From contig BQJR01000002.1 in the NCBI GenBank assembly GCA_021604805.1, positions 1,100,079-1,164,078 of the forward strand: 64,000 nt of DNA, in the 5' to 3' direction. The notes under the pieces are model-generated. The model saw only the letters and a program-made list of their open reading frames with translations. It did no database searches and had not been told where the DNA came from. Shown here one piece after another: positions 44,926 to 55,086 of this stretch. Positions within the stretch are counted from its first letter, which is position 1; every line of letters begins with the position of its first letter. A program made the translations under genes and the position numbers. The stretch is from Planctomycetota bacterium. Its GTDB lineage: Bacteria > Planctomycetota > B15-G4.

Positions 44926-47892
44926 TTACTGGTAGCCGAGCTCCTCCAGCTTTTGCAGCGCTTCGGCAGCCACCGGCTCCGGCTCCTCCGGCACGAACAC
45001 CAGCTGCAAGTTCTCGCGCGCGTAGTCGAGGCGCATGCTGACCGGCTGGAACTCCACGTCGTGACTGGAGAGCAGACGGAAGGTCCAGTCGCCGGCGGCG
45101 AGGTCGTCGAAGCGGAAGCTCATGTCCTTGTCGGGGCGCGCGGCGGCTTCGCGGCCGTCGTTGGCTTCGGCGGTGAGCCACATCCAGCGCGGCGGCTCGT
45201 CGCTCACACCTTGCGTGACGAGTTGCCCGCTCACGATCCAGCCCTTGCTCATGCGCAACACGAGTTGTTGCGCGCGGCCGGGTCCGACCTCGAACTCCTC
45301 GGAGATCGTCTTGGCGTAGCCCTTGAGGTCGGTGTTCGCGGTGTACGTGCCGGCCGACAGGTCGGTGATCTCGAAGTAGCCCTCGTTGTCAGTGACCGAC
45401 GTGCCGTAGCGGCCGCCGAACCATTCGTTGCCGCCGTCTTGCACGGCGCGCGCCACCACGGGTGTGCCGGGCACGGGCGCGCCGGTCTGGTCGTCGAGGA
45501 CGATGCCGCTCACCATGCCCACGTCGAAGTCGATGTCGACCCAGCGTTCGTCGCTTGCGCTCAACTCCAGCTGCTCCGTGTAACTCGAGGCGCCGTTCAT
45601 GAAGTTGCGACCGGGTGGGCTGATCATGATCGACACGCTGCCCGCGGCGAGCAGGCCCAGGTCGAAGCTGCCGTCTTCAGCCGACGTGGCTGAGCGACGC
45701 AGTTTGCCCCAGGTGCGCAGGTGCCAGCCTTGCACGGGCACGCCGTTCACGCGCAGGCGGCCGGCCACGCGACCGGTCTCGATGCCGTCGGCGCCGCTGC
45801 CGAGCACCATCACGACTTCGTGATCGGTCTCCGCCTCGACCTCGACCTCGGCGCGCGCCAACTCGGACACGAAGAAGTTGTCGATCGGGCTCGCGAGGTT
45901 GAGGCTGCCGATGCGCTCGCGTGCCTCGACGGTGGCTTTGCCGGGTTGCACGTTCGTGAACGTGAACAGGCCGTCGAGATCGCTCACGGCGAAGCGCGGA
46001 GCTTCGGCCACGTCGGGTCCGCCGCGCGTGTTCAGCATCAGCATCACGGGCTCGACCGGCACTTCGCCGTTCTCGAAGACCTGTCCGAGGATGCGTCCGC
46101 CCACAGGCAGCTCGATCACCAGGTCTTCTTCGAGCGGCACGCGGGCTTCCACACGCGTGACGGCGTAGGCGGGATGCGTGGTCGTGAAGCTCGCTTCGCC
46201 GTCGATCAGACCGCTGAGTTCCACGTAGCCCTCAGCGCTGGTGCGGCCGCCGGTGAGTGGACGGTCGCCCGTGAAGCCGCGCGAGTTGGCGTCGGCGGCG
46301 GCCACGTAGGCGTGCTCCACGGGTTCACCGTCGCTGGCGCGCACCACGCGCAGACGCACGCTGCGCTCGAGTTGCAGACGCAGCTCCGTGCGCAGGTCGC
46401 CCTCGCGCAGGTCGAAGACTTCGCGATGCACGGCGTGGTCGTCGACCTGCAGCGTGAGTTCCCAGTAGGTGGCGCTGAGGTCGCTGACCACCGTGTACTC
46501 GGTGTCTTCGTTCACGCTGGTCTGGGCCTGCAAGGGGCGCGACGGGAAGAGGAACTCGGGGGCTTCGTTGGCGTCGTCGTCGGGCAGCGCGCGGCCGCGG
46601 ATCTCGGCTCCGGTGAGACGCTCGCCGTCGGCGCCGATCAGCAGCAGCTGCAGCTCGCGGCCGGTGGTGAGCTCCACCACGGCTTCTTCGCTGCCGGCGA
46701 GCACGCTTTCCGAGGCGGTGAACTCGTCGTGCTCCGACTTGCGCGCCACGGCGTGCGCCTGGTTCGGGCGCAATCCCGACACCGCGAAGCGACCGTTCTC
46801 GTCGGCGGTCACGGGCGCGTGCAGGATCGCCACCGGTGCGCCGAGGCCCATGCGGTTGCCCGCGAGCACTTCGGCGCCGGGCACGGGATCGCCTTGTGAG
46901 TCGACCACGCGACCGCGCAGGGTGACGCCGTCGAAGAGCATGAGGTCGTCCATCTCGACTTCTGAACCGGTGGGGCCGGTGGGGCCTGTGCTGCGCGCAC
47001 GGCTCACGTGCACGCCGTCGTCGAAGAGCATCAGCGGGGCGCCGCTGGGCACGCCGTCGAGCAACCATTCACCGTTCGCGTCGGTTTGGGTCGTGGGCAG
47101 CGGCAGCAAACGTTCCAGCCGCCACAGCGCGCCGGGCAGGCGGTACGTGATCGAGCCGAGCGCGGTGCTCCCGGTATCGATCATGAGCCCACCTTCAGGG
47201 CGCAGGTCGACGATCTCTTCGGGGAACATGCCGGGCGGCAGCGAGAGCGGCAGCGCGCGCACGCGTGCGCCGGCGATGGGCTCGCTGCGCTCGTCGATCA
47301 GGCGACCGCGCAAGGTAACGCCGCCGGCCAACACGATGTCGCCGAGGTCGTGCACCACGCCGGTGGACGGTGAGTAGTCGAGCACGTGCACCGAGGCGCG
47401 CGCGCCGTTGGGGTCGGCGATCAAACCGCCGATCACGCGCGTTTCCAGGTCGCCCGCGAAGAAGCGCCCTTGCGCGTCGGTGACGACCTCGGCCATCAGC
47501 GGGTCGAAGGCGCTCTGGGGATCGTCGGGCGCGAGGTCGAGCGGCTTCATGAAGTCGAAGAAGTCGGCGCCCACGAGGGCCACGGTGAGCGCGGGCACGG
47601 GGGTGCCGTCTTCCTCGACCACGCGACCTTTGAGCCCGCCGAGCGCTTGGCGGTAGGACTCGGGCAGCGGGGAGTCCACGGCGGGCGGGTCGGCGAGCAG
47701 CGGGAGCAACTCGGTGGCTTCGGCGCGCGGGCCGTTCGCGGCGGGGGCGCTCACGCGCGAGCTGTCGGCTTCGATGCCGCTCGAGAGGCTGCTGACGGGG
47801 CCGTCGTCGCGGACCGGGCCTTCGTCGAGCACGAGCCACACGGCTGCCGCGCAGACTGCGAGCGCGGCCACGGTGAGCAAGATGTTGCGCAT
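44926..47892 (-). CDS. Membrane-anchored giant protein of carboxypeptidase-regulatory-like repeats
   Basis: The 988-aa product begins with one transmembrane or signal segment (ILLTVAALAVCAAAVWLVL) and then contains many beta-sandwich modules of the carboxypeptidase-regulatory/CNA-B type, each with a phrase like GVTLRGRVVDSQGDPVPGAEV, GVVLRGRLIDERSEPIAGARV-like or GMVSGIVLDDQTGAPVPGTPV and a following GRFAVSGLRPNQ or GYFEITDLSAGTY. At least eight such modules can be counted. The ATG at 47892 has GGAGG 6 bases upstream. Such chains often build cell-surface or periplasmic scaffolds; no enzyme domain is present. Confidence 0.9.
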   Translation of the reverse strand: MRNILLTVAALAVCAAAVWLVLDEGPVRDDGPVSSLSSGIEADSSRVSAPAANGPRAEATELLPLLADPPAVDSPLPESYRQALGGLKGRVVEEDGTPVPALTVALVGADFFDFMKPLDLAPDDPQSAFDPLMAEVVTDAQGRFFAGDLETRVIGGLIADPNGARASVHVLDYSPSTGVVHDLGDIVLAGGVTLRGRLIDERSEPIAGARVRALPLSLPPGMFPEEIVDLRPEGGLMIDTGSTALGSITYRLPGALWRLERLLPLPTTQTDANGEWLLDGVPSGAPLMLFDDGVHVSRARSTGPTGPTGSEVEMDDLMLFDGVTLRGRVVDSQGDPVPGAEVLAGNRMGLGAPVAILHAPVTADENGRFAVSGLRPNQAHAVARKSEHDEFTASESVLAGSEEAVVELTTGRELQLLLIGADGERLTGAEIRGRALPDDDANEAPEFLFPSRPLQAQTSVNEDTEYTVVSDLSATYWELTLQVDDHAVHREVFDLREGDLRTELRLQLERSVRLRVVRASDGEPVEHAYVAAADANSRGFTGDRPLTGGRTSAEGYVELSGLIDGEASFTTTHPAYAVTRVEARVPLEEDLVIELPVGGRILGQVFENGEVPVEPVMLMLNTRGGPDVAEAPRFAVSDLDGLFTFTNVQPGKATVEARERIGSLNLASPIDNFFVSELARAEVEVEAETDHEVVMVLGSGADGIETGRVAGRLRVNGVPVQGWHLRTWGKLRRSATSAEDGSFDLGLLAAGSVSIMISPPGRNFMNGASSYTEQLELSASDERWVDIDFDVGMVSGIVLDDQTGAPVPGTPVVARAVQDGGNEWFGGRYGTSVTDNEGYFEITDLSAGTYTANTDLKGYAKTISEEFEVGPGRAQQLVLRMSKGWIVSGQLVTQGVSDEPPRWMWLTAEANDGREAAARPDKDMSFRFDDLAAGDWTFRLLSSHDVEFQPVSMRLDYARENLQLVFVPEEPEPVAAEALQKLEELGYQ

Positions 47893-48016
47893 GGAATCCT
47901 CCGCTTCCTGAGCCGGGCCAAGATATCTGATCGGTGTGACTCGGCTGCGTCGCACGGCGTCCTGCGTCTCCTGAAGACCCTGGGAGAGAGGCCCCATGGC
48001 CGCCTAGAATGCGCGC

Positions 48017-48424
48017 ATGAAGACCCCCACGCTGAGCCTGCTCCTGCTTGCCGCTGTGTCCTGCGGTGCCTTGGCCCCTCGCCTGCCGCCGAAGCTGCCG
48101 CCGCCCAACCTGCCGCGCGGCATGCTGGTGCTCGACCTCACCGACGCCGAGGCCGGCAAGCTCGAGACCCGCGACGTTGTCCAGCTGCGCGAAGCTGGCA
48201 TCGAGGAGCTGGCGCGGGCGGATCCGGCTGCGGCGGCGCATGTGCTGGCGCATCGCGTCGTCACCGGGATGCGTGTGCGCGAAGTGCTCTGGTCGCTCAG
48301 CGGTCATCCCACGCGCGTGCGCGAGCTGGGCCCGCCCGGCGGTCAGATCCTGCTCTTCCAGCCGGGCCGCTGGTACGTGCGTTTCGGCGACGAAGGCACG
48401 GTGGTCGACGGCGGCCGCTTCTGA
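48017..48424 (+). CDS. Small probable lipoprotein
   Basis: The 135-aa product has a signal peptide ending in a lipobox-like AVSC (residue 16), a proline-rich neck (LPPKLPPPNLPRG) and a C-terminal beta part with GGQILLFQPGRWYVRFGDEGT. It is divergent from the 988-aa repeat protein. No family was recognised. Confidence 0.65.
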   Translation: MKTPTLSLLLLAAVSCGALAPRLPPKLPPPNLPRGMLVLDLTDAEAGKLETRDVVQLREAGIEELARADPAAAAHVLAHRVVTGMRVREVLWSLSGHPTRVRELGPPGGQILLFQPGRWYVRFGDEGTVVDGGRF

Positions 48425-48530
48425 GCCGCGTCGCTCGCCGCGGAACGCGTGATTCGGGGGCGGGATTCAGGGCAGGTCACTGCGCACATCGGCCGATGTA
48501 ACGAGTGGGTGCCCGGCCCGACAAGGCGGT

Positions 48531-49724
48531 GTGCGCCACGGTCACCCTTCCCTCGTGAGTTCCAGCGTGCTGCTGCGAATCGTCGCAATCGTCACGCTCC
48601 TGCTCACCAGCGCGTGCCGCAGTACGGCGCCGCAGTTGGTGCTGCACGCTGAGCACGGGGTGATCCGCGCCGACATCGCCGAGTCGGGGGAACGCGTGGT
48701 GCGCCTGCTCGACGATCTCGCGCCGCGCGTGCGCGACCTGCTGCCGGGCCTGCGTCCGCGGCGAGTGGAAGTGTGGGTGCAGAGCGAGCTCGAGGTCTTC
48801 AGCGGATGGCCGCTCGATCCCGCGGTGCCCGCCTTCACGTTGGAGAACGGCGGGCGCATCCACTTGCTCGAAGCCTCCGACGAGCAGCTCTCCTTCGCGC
48901 TCTCGCACGAGCTGGTGCACGCGCTGCTGAGCGAGGAGTGGTCCACGTTGCCGTCCGTGGCTGAAGAAGGCTTGGCCGATTGGGTGCAGGAACATCTGCA
49001 CCCGAATCACGCCGCCATGTTGCGCGCCGATCATCTGGCCAAGGCGAGCTCGGCCTTCGGCGGCTTGCGCTTCGGCTTGTTCGCGTCCTGGGCCACCTGG
49101 GGTGGGCGACGCTTGGCTTCGTTCACGTTGCCCGGCCGCGATGCGAGCGACGAGTCGAGCGTGAACCCGAACGACGCGTTCACGCTGGGCGACACGAGCG
49201 TGCGCACTTCACTCTTCCAGCCGTACCGAGTGAGCGTGGCCGACTCACGGCTGTACGGCATCGGCTACCTCGTGGTCTCGCGCATCGTGGATCGCAACGG
49301 CGTGCGCGAGCTGCAACGCATGTGCCGTCGGGCGAGCGAGGAGGGGCGTGAACAGGTGCCCGCTCAGTGGCTGCTCGCCGCAGCGGGCCTCGAAGGTTCA
49401 GAAACCCAGTGGCGCGAGGCGATCAGTGCGCGCATCGGCCCCGACGAGTTGGCCGTCTTCGCCACGGAGCTGGCGCCTTTCCTGGCCGAGCTCTTGGTGC
49501 GCAGTCTCGATCCCTTCCGGCACGCGGCGCCCGGGCACATGCAGCTCTTCGAACGCGTGCAGCCCCGACTCGGCCTCTTGGGTGCGCCGAGCAGCGTGCG
49601 GCTCTCCGAGGTGCCCGCGGTCCTCGAGGCGCTCGACGAAGCCTGGATCAAGTCGGGCGACGACAGCACGGATTCGATCTTGCCGGTATCCTTCGAGAAC
49701 CCCGCCGCGCCAGTCTCCCGCTGA
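48531..49724 (+). CDS. Lipoprotein zinc metalloprotease, MA-clan-like
   Basis: The 397-aa product has a lipoprotein signal (IVAIVTLLLTSAC) and a gluzincin motif: His126-Glu127-x-x-His130 in SHELVHALL, followed by the third-ligand helix SVAEEGLADWVQ, whose glutamate is about 20 residues downstream. The rest is helical and unrecognised. This fits the peptidase_MA-like envelope proteases. The GTG at 48531 was kept; a GTG at 48555 also leaves a full signal peptide. It is followed by the SBBP propeller after 33 bp. Confidence 0.8.
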   Translation: MRHGHPSLVSSSVLLRIVAIVTLLLTSACRSTAPQLVLHAEHGVIRADIAESGERVVRLLDDLAPRVRDLLPGLRPRRVEVWVQSELEVFSGWPLDPAVPAFTLENGGRIHLLEASDEQLSFALSHELVHALLSEEWSTLPSVAEEGLADWVQEHLHPNHAAMLRADHLAKASSAFGGLRFGLFASWATWGGRRLASFTLPGRDASDESSVNPNDAFTLGDTSVRTSLFQPYRVSVADSRLYGIGYLVVSRIVDRNGVRELQRMCRRASEEGREQVPAQWLLAAAGLEGSETQWREAISARIGPDELAVFATELAPFLAELLVRSLDPFRHAAPGHMQLFERVQPRLGLLGAPSSVRLSEVPAVLEALDEAWIKSGDDSTDSILPVSFENPAAPVSR

Positions 49725-49757
49725 GCGGTTCTCCCCGGGTCCTCCCACGGCTCTCCC

Positions 49758-51746
49758 ATGCATCGCGTGCTGCTCGCTCTCTTGTTGAGCGCGGCGACGG
49801 CCAGCGCCGTCGCGCAAGCTCCCCTCGGTCCGCCGAGCTTGGGCATGTCCTACGGCAGCTATCTCGGAGGCGGGTTGACCGACCGCGCCAAAGCCGTGGC
49901 GAGTTGTCCCGACGGCGGCATCGTGTTCGTGGGCAGCACCGGCTCGAACAACTTCCCGGCCACGCCTGGCGCTGCGCAGCCGAACCGGCGCGGGCTCACC
50001 GACAGCTTCGTCGCGAAACTCAACGTGGCGGGTGAACTCGAGTGGGCCACTTACCTCGGTGCGACCGATGCGTCGGCCTTGGTGGCCGAGAGCGCGGCCG
50101 ACGTGGCGGTGGGCAGCGACGGCAGCGTCACCGTGGTCGGAACCACCAACGGCAACGACTTTCCAGTGACCCCGGGCGCCGCGCAACAGATGTTCCCGGG
50201 CAAGCTCAACGCCTACGCCGCGCGCTTCAACGCCAGCGGCACCTTGCTCTGGGCGACTTACCTCGGCGGCAGCGACGACGACTACGCCAGCGCCGTGGCG
50301 CTCGATGCGCAAGGTCGCGCGGTGGTCGTGGGGCGCACCTTCTCGCAGAACTTCCCCGTCACGCGCGGCGCCTACGACGAGACCGAGAACTCGCTCAACT
50401 TCTTGTTCAACGACGCCTGGGCGCTGCGTCTCTCCGCAAACGGCAGCGTGATCGAGTGGGCCACCTACATGGGCGGCCTGCTGCGCGACGAAGCCAACGA
50501 TGTCGCCGTGGCCGACGACGGCTCGGTGTTCGTGGCCGGGCTCTCGGGCTCGTCGAACTTCCCGGTGAGCGCGGGCGCCTTCGACGACAGCTACAACGGC
50601 GCTTCCGGCAGCAAGACCGACGCCTTCCTGTTGCGCCTCAGCCCCGCTGGCGACGCGCTGCTCTGGGCTACCTTCTTCGGCTCGACCGAGATCGTGGAAG
50701 CGCAGGCGCTCGCGCTCGACGCCCAAGGCCGCCCAGTGATCGCCGGCCGCACCCAGGGCGACGACCTGCCCGGCACCGGCCTCGGCTTCCAAGCGCACTA
50801 CGCCGGCGGCGAGAGCGACGGCTTCCTCGCAGGCTTCAGCGCCGACGGCAGCAGCCTGCGCTTCGCCAGCTACGTGGGCGGCGCGGGGCGCGACGTCGTG
50901 CTCGACCTGGCGCTCAGCGACGTCGGGCAACCCACGCTCGTGGGGCTCACCGACTCGCCCGACTTCCCCGTGCGCGGGTTGCAGCTCAACGGGCACGCGC
51001 GCGGCTCGGGCGCTGGCGCGTCGGGTGGCGTCGTCGGGCCGAAGCAGCCACTGGTCGCGGGGCCCGGCAGCGGCTTCGTGAATCCCGAGCAGGTGTTCGG
51101 CTCGAGCGGCGACAACGACCTGAGCGGCGCGCTCGACGGCTTCGTGTTGCGCACGCGACGCGCCGGCGACGAACTCGTCGCGGGGGCCTTCGTGGGCGGC
51201 GGCGGCAACGAAGAGACGGCCGGTCTCGCGCACGATGGCGCCGGTCGCGTGCTCGTCACCGGGTACACCAACTCCCACGACCTCGACGTGAGCGCGAACG
51301 CCGCGCAAGCCGCGCTCGTCGCTGCCGACGACGCCTTCGTGCAGCGGCTCAGTTTGCCGCCCGTGATCGCGCTGGCGAGTTCGTCGGGTGTTTCTGCGGG
51401 CTCGCCTGATCGCGCGCGCACGCGCTTGCACGTCGCGAGCAGTCTCGAGCCCGGTGCCGCCTTCGAACTCCGCGTCGAAGCGTCGCCCGAGGCTGAGCAG
51501 GTGTTCTTGCTCGTGGGCTCCGAGTGGCAGCCGCGACCCGGCCCCGGCGGGGCCTTGCTGCCCGGCGGCGTCGCGAGCTTGTTCGCGTTGCCACGACGCG
51601 CGAGCAGCGCCTCGCTCGCGGAACCGGGGTTGAGTCTGCGCTGGCCGCGCGGCGTCCCGGCGGACACGCAGTTGTTCCTGCAGGCGATCACGCGCACGCG
51701 GGCTGGCTGGTCCGTGGGCGACGGCGTCTTGCTCGTCTCGCCGTGA
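49758..51746 (+). CDS. Secreted SBBP-repeat beta-propeller protein
   Basis: The 662-aa product has a signal peptide (LLALLLSAATASAVAQ) and a run of SBBP blades, each with WATYLGGSDDDYASAVALDAQG-type and FPVTPGA phrases (for example near residues 30, 95, 155, 225 and 305). A Gly/Ser-rich stretch near 415-435 and a C-terminal beta domain of about 110 residues follow; the final part is not propeller-like. SBBP proteins are surface or secreted, with unknown ligands. Confidence 0.88.
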   Translation: MHRVLLALLLSAATASAVAQAPLGPPSLGMSYGSYLGGGLTDRAKAVASCPDGGIVFVGSTGSNNFPATPGAAQPNRRGLTDSFVAKLNVAGELEWATYLGATDASALVAESAADVAVGSDGSVTVVGTTNGNDFPVTPGAAQQMFPGKLNAYAARFNASGTLLWATYLGGSDDDYASAVALDAQGRAVVVGRTFSQNFPVTRGAYDETENSLNFLFNDAWALRLSANGSVIEWATYMGGLLRDEANDVAVADDGSVFVAGLSGSSNFPVSAGAFDDSYNGASGSKTDAFLLRLSPAGDALLWATFFGSTEIVEAQALALDAQGRPVIAGRTQGDDLPGTGLGFQAHYAGGESDGFLAGFSADGSSLRFASYVGGAGRDVVLDLALSDVGQPTLVGLTDSPDFPVRGLQLNGHARGSGAGASGGVVGPKQPLVAGPGSGFVNPEQVFGSSGDNDLSGALDGFVLRTRRAGDELVAGAFVGGGGNEETAGLAHDGAGRVLVTGYTNSHDLDVSANAAQAALVAADDAFVQRLSLPPVIALASSSGVSAGSPDRARTRLHVASSLEPGAAFELRVEASPEAEQVFLLVGSEWQPRPGPGGALLPGGVASLFALPRRASSASLAEPGLSLRWPRGVPADTQLFLQAITRTRAGWSVGDGVLLVSP

Positions 51747-52026
51747 TCCCGAGGCGCAAGCGGCCAAGTCGGCACTTCGAGGAGGCGCCTGGAGGCCTCG
51801 CTCACGGGGCGCGGAGGTCTGGGATCGCGCGCTCGGCGGTGCGTCTGCGGCGCTCGATTTCGGGCCGGGATCGCCCTCCGCGGGCTCCCCAAGCCCTCGG
51901 CCGGGTTTCCCGATTCCATCTCAAAGGGTAGGATTCTCAGCTTTCACTCAGCGCGCGAAAGGCCTCGCACCGGGCAGGCCGACGCACATCAAACCACCGC
52001 AAAACATCAATCGGGTTGGCCCCACC
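51747..52026. other. Leader region of pckG
   Basis: This 280-bp gap has no gene. A TAGGAT hexamer at 51930-51935 could be a -10 element for pckG, but no clear -35 is seen. The bases before the pckG start lack a strong ribosome site. Confidence 0.3.
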
Positions 52027-53796
52027 ATGACGACGACGAACCAGGCACTGAAGAGCTGGGTCGATGAGGTTGCTGCTCTCACGACCCCCGACAACATCCA
52101 GTGGTGCACCGGCTCCCAAGAGGAGTACGACGCGCTGATCCAGCTCATGCTTGGCGACGGCACCATGCAGGAGCTCAACCAGGACAAGTGGCCCGGTTGC
52201 TACTACCACCGCTCCGACAAGGGCGACGTGGCGCGCGTGGAACACCTCACGTTCATCTGCACCAAGACCAAGGAAGAGGCTGGGCCCAACAACAACTGGG
52301 AAGCCCCCGAGGTCATGAAGGAGAAGCTCACCGGTCTGTTCTCCGGCTGCATGAAGGGCCGCACGATGTACGTGGTGCCTTACTGCATGGGCCCGGTGAA
52401 GTCGCCTTACAGCAAGGTCGGCATCGAGATCACCGACAGCCCCTACGTGGCCGCGAACATGCGCATCATGACGCGCATGGGCACGCAGGCCCTCGAGAAG
52501 CTCGGCGACAGCACCGACTTCGTGCGCGGCTTGCACAGCATCGGCGAGCTCGACCCCGACCGTCGCTTCATCTGCCACTTCCCCGACAGCCGCGAGATCT
52601 GGAGCTTCGGTTCCGGCTACGGCGGCAACGCGCTGCTCGGCAAGAAGTGCCACGCGCTGCGCATCGCGAGTGCGCAAGCCCGCGACGAAGACTGGATGGC
52701 GGAGCACATGCTCATCCTCGGTCTCGAAAACCCGCAGGGCGAAGTGCGCTACGTCACCGCCGCGTTCCCGAGCGCTTGCGGCAAGACCAACCTCGCCATG
52801 TTGATCCCGCCGGCGCACTACAAGGGCTGGAAGGCCTGGTGTGTGGGCGACGACATCGCCTGGATGCGCTACGCCGAGGATGGCCGTCTCTACGCGATCA
52901 ACCCGGAAGCTGGCTTCTTCGGCGTGGCCCCGGGCACCAGCGAGAAGACCAACAAGAACGCCCTCGAGTCGCTCAAGAAGAACTCGATCTTCACGAACAC
53001 CGCGGTCACGTCGGAAGGCGAGCCGTGGTGGGAGGGCATGACGAAGACCCCGCCGGCGAAGGCCACCGACTGGAAGGGCAACGAGTGGACGCCCGACAAG
53101 AACGACGGCGTCGCCGCGCACCCGAACAGCCGCTTCACGGCGCCGGCCGGCCAGTGCCCCGTCGCCTCGCCCAAGATGGAAGACCCGCAGGGCGTGCCGA
53201 TCGACGCGATCATCTTCGGTGGCCGCCGCGCGAAGACCGCGCCGCTGGTCTTCGAGGCCTTCAACTGGGAGCACGGCGTCTACGTCGGTGCGATGGCCGC
53301 GAGTGAGACGACCGCCGCCGCCACCGGCGCGGTCGGTGTCGTGCGTCGCGACCCGATGGCCATGAAGCCCTTCTGTGGCTACAACTTCGGCGACTACTTC
53401 GCGCACTGGTTGAAGATGGGCAAGAAGTCCGACAAGGCGCCCAAGATCTTCCACGTGAACTGGTTCCGCCAAGACGACGACGGCAAGTTCATCTGGCCCG
53501 GCTTCGGCGACAACATGCGCGTGCTCGAGTGGATCCTCAAGCGCTGCGCCGACGAGACCGACGCGGTGGAAACGCCCATCGGCAACGTGCCCGCGCCGCA
53601 CACCATCGACCTCGAAGGTGTCGACATCGATGAGCAGACGGTGGAACGTCTGCTGGGTGTCGAGCCCGAGGCGTGGACCGAAGAGCTCGCCGGTCAGAAG
53701 GAGTTCCTCGAGACCTACGGCGACAAGATGCCGAAGGAGATGTGGGATCAGTACGAGAAGCTGAAGGAGCGCTTGTCGGCTGTGTCCACCAGCTGA
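52027..53796 (+). CDS. pckG: Phosphoenolpyruvate carboxykinase (GTP)
   Basis: The 589-aa enzyme interconverts oxaloacetate and PEP using GTP, the control point of gluconeogenesis. The P-loop AFPSACGKTNLAM (about 246-256) with its reactive cysteine, the metal-binding GDDIAWM (about 275) and the GTP-type GFFGVAPGT and FGGRRAKTAPL blocks are intact, and the length matches the GTP family rather than the ATP family. The ATG at 52027 starts directly before TNQALKSWVDEV. It is cytoplasmic and monocistronic or followed by the transporter at 53846. Confidence 0.97.
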   Translation: MTTTNQALKSWVDEVAALTTPDNIQWCTGSQEEYDALIQLMLGDGTMQELNQDKWPGCYYHRSDKGDVARVEHLTFICTKTKEEAGPNNNWEAPEVMKEKLTGLFSGCMKGRTMYVVPYCMGPVKSPYSKVGIEITDSPYVAANMRIMTRMGTQALEKLGDSTDFVRGLHSIGELDPDRRFICHFPDSREIWSFGSGYGGNALLGKKCHALRIASAQARDEDWMAEHMLILGLENPQGEVRYVTAAFPSACGKTNLAMLIPPAHYKGWKAWCVGDDIAWMRYAEDGRLYAINPEAGFFGVAPGTSEKTNKNALESLKKNSIFTNTAVTSEGEPWWEGMTKTPPAKATDWKGNEWTPDKNDGVAAHPNSRFTAPAGQCPVASPKMEDPQGVPIDAIIFGGRRAKTAPLVFEAFNWEHGVYVGAMAASETTAAATGAVGVVRRDPMAMKPFCGYNFGDYFAHWLKMGKKSDKAPKIFHVNWFRQDDDGKFIWPGFGDNMRVLEWILKRCADETDAVETPIGNVPAPHTIDLEGVDIDEQTVERLLGVEPEAWTEELAGQKEFLETYGDKMPKEMWDQYEKLKERLSAVSTS

Positions 53797-53845
53797 CCGG
53801 CTCGGCGGCACTCCCCTGAACCCACACGGGCGCGCCACGCTGGCG

Positions 53846-55000
53846 GTGACCTCGGTCGGGCACGCGCTGTGCCACGGCACCAAGGTCGCGTTGCCCGTGA
53901 TGACGCTCACGCGGGCGGCCGATGAACTCAATGGCAGTCTCGAGTTCATGGGCGCCTGCGTGACCGTGTTCGCCTGGTGCATGGCGGCGAGCTCCGTGCC
54001 CGCCGGCCTGCTCGCCGACCGCATCGGCACCTCGCGCACTCTCGCGATCTACTTCCTGTTCGCCGGGGTGGGCGCCGCGCTCTGCGCCTGGGCGCCCGAC
54101 GCCTGGAGCTTCTTGTTCGCCTACGGCGTGCTCGGGCTCTCGGCGGGCGTGTTCCACCCTGCGGGCCTCGGACTGCTCTCGTTGAGCGTGCCGGGCGCGG
54201 AGCTCGGGCGCGCGATGGGCACCTTCGGCGTGGTGGGTTCAGTGGGCATGGCCGCGACCCCACTGATCATGTCGGCCGAGTTCGGCTGGCGTTACGGCTT
54301 CGGCCTGATGGCGGCGTTGGGAATCGCTGGCGCGCTCGCGACCGTCTGGATGATCCGCGCTGGTCTGCTGCTGCCCGGTGTGCCGCCGCCCGAGGGAGCG
54401 GTGAAGGCGCACACTCCGGCGCGGCGTCGCGTGCTGCTGATCTTGCTGGTGGCGATGGGCGGTCAGGCTTTCCTGCTCGAAGGTTTCATGCCGCTCTACC
54501 CGCTCACGCTCGACGCCGGCCCGCAGCTGTTCGTGAAAGCCAGCACGATGAGCGCGGCGATCCTGCTGCTCGGCGCGCTCGGCCAGTGGGTCGGTGGTCG
54601 GCTCTCGCGCGAGCACTTCCTCGCGGAGCGTTACGCGCTGCTGATGCTCTTCCTGCCGCTCGTGCTCTTCGGTTTGTCGACGAGTCTGGCCGAACCCGCC
54701 TGGCCCTTCATGCTCATGGGCAGCTTCGCGTTCTTGGCGTTCATCCTGCAGCCGATCGAGAACCGTCTCCTGGCCACTTACACGAGCAAGGCGCGACGCA
54801 GCTCGGCCTATGCGCTCAAGTTCGTGGTCGCGCTGGCGATCTCTGCGCCCGGCGCCATGGTGGTCACTCAGCTCCTGGGCGACGGCTGGGGCTTCGCGAG
54901 CGTGTGGCGCGTGTTCGCGCTGGTGGGCATCGTGCCCGTGATGCTCGCGGTGTGGTTCCTGCGCGCCCAGCAAGCCGCGGTGCGCGCGCGCGTGGGCTGA
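53846..55000 (+). CDS. Major facilitator superfamily transporter
   Basis: The 384-aa product has about eleven or twelve transmembrane helices and an MFS loop after TM2 (GLLADRIGTSRTLAIY), with a matching half-repeat in the C-terminal half (GQWVGGRLSREHFLAERYALL). It should be a secondary transporter of an unknown small molecule. Only a GTG at 53846 gives a conventional start; the frame is open back to the pckG stop (53796), and residues NPHGRATLA just upstream look MFS-like, so the real N-terminus may be a little longer using a CTG. Confidence 0.85.
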   Translation: MTSVGHALCHGTKVALPVMTLTRAADELNGSLEFMGACVTVFAWCMAASSVPAGLLADRIGTSRTLAIYFLFAGVGAALCAWAPDAWSFLFAYGVLGLSAGVFHPAGLGLLSLSVPGAELGRAMGTFGVVGSVGMAATPLIMSAEFGWRYGFGLMAALGIAGALATVWMIRAGLLLPGVPPPEGAVKAHTPARRRVLLILLVAMGGQAFLLEGFMPLYPLTLDAGPQLFVKASTMSAAILLLGALGQWVGGRLSREHFLAERYALLMLFLPLVLFGLSTSLAEPAWPFMLMGSFAFLAFILQPIENRLLATYTSKARRSSAYALKFVVALAISAPGAMVVTQLLGDGWGFASVWRVFALVGIVPVMLAVWFLRAQQAAVRARVG

Positions 55001-55086
55001 AAGTGAGAGTGCAGGTGTCCCAATAGGTGGGGCCGACGAACGCAGCAGCATCGCGGCGTCGTGTGTTCTCACCTCGGAGACGTCCC

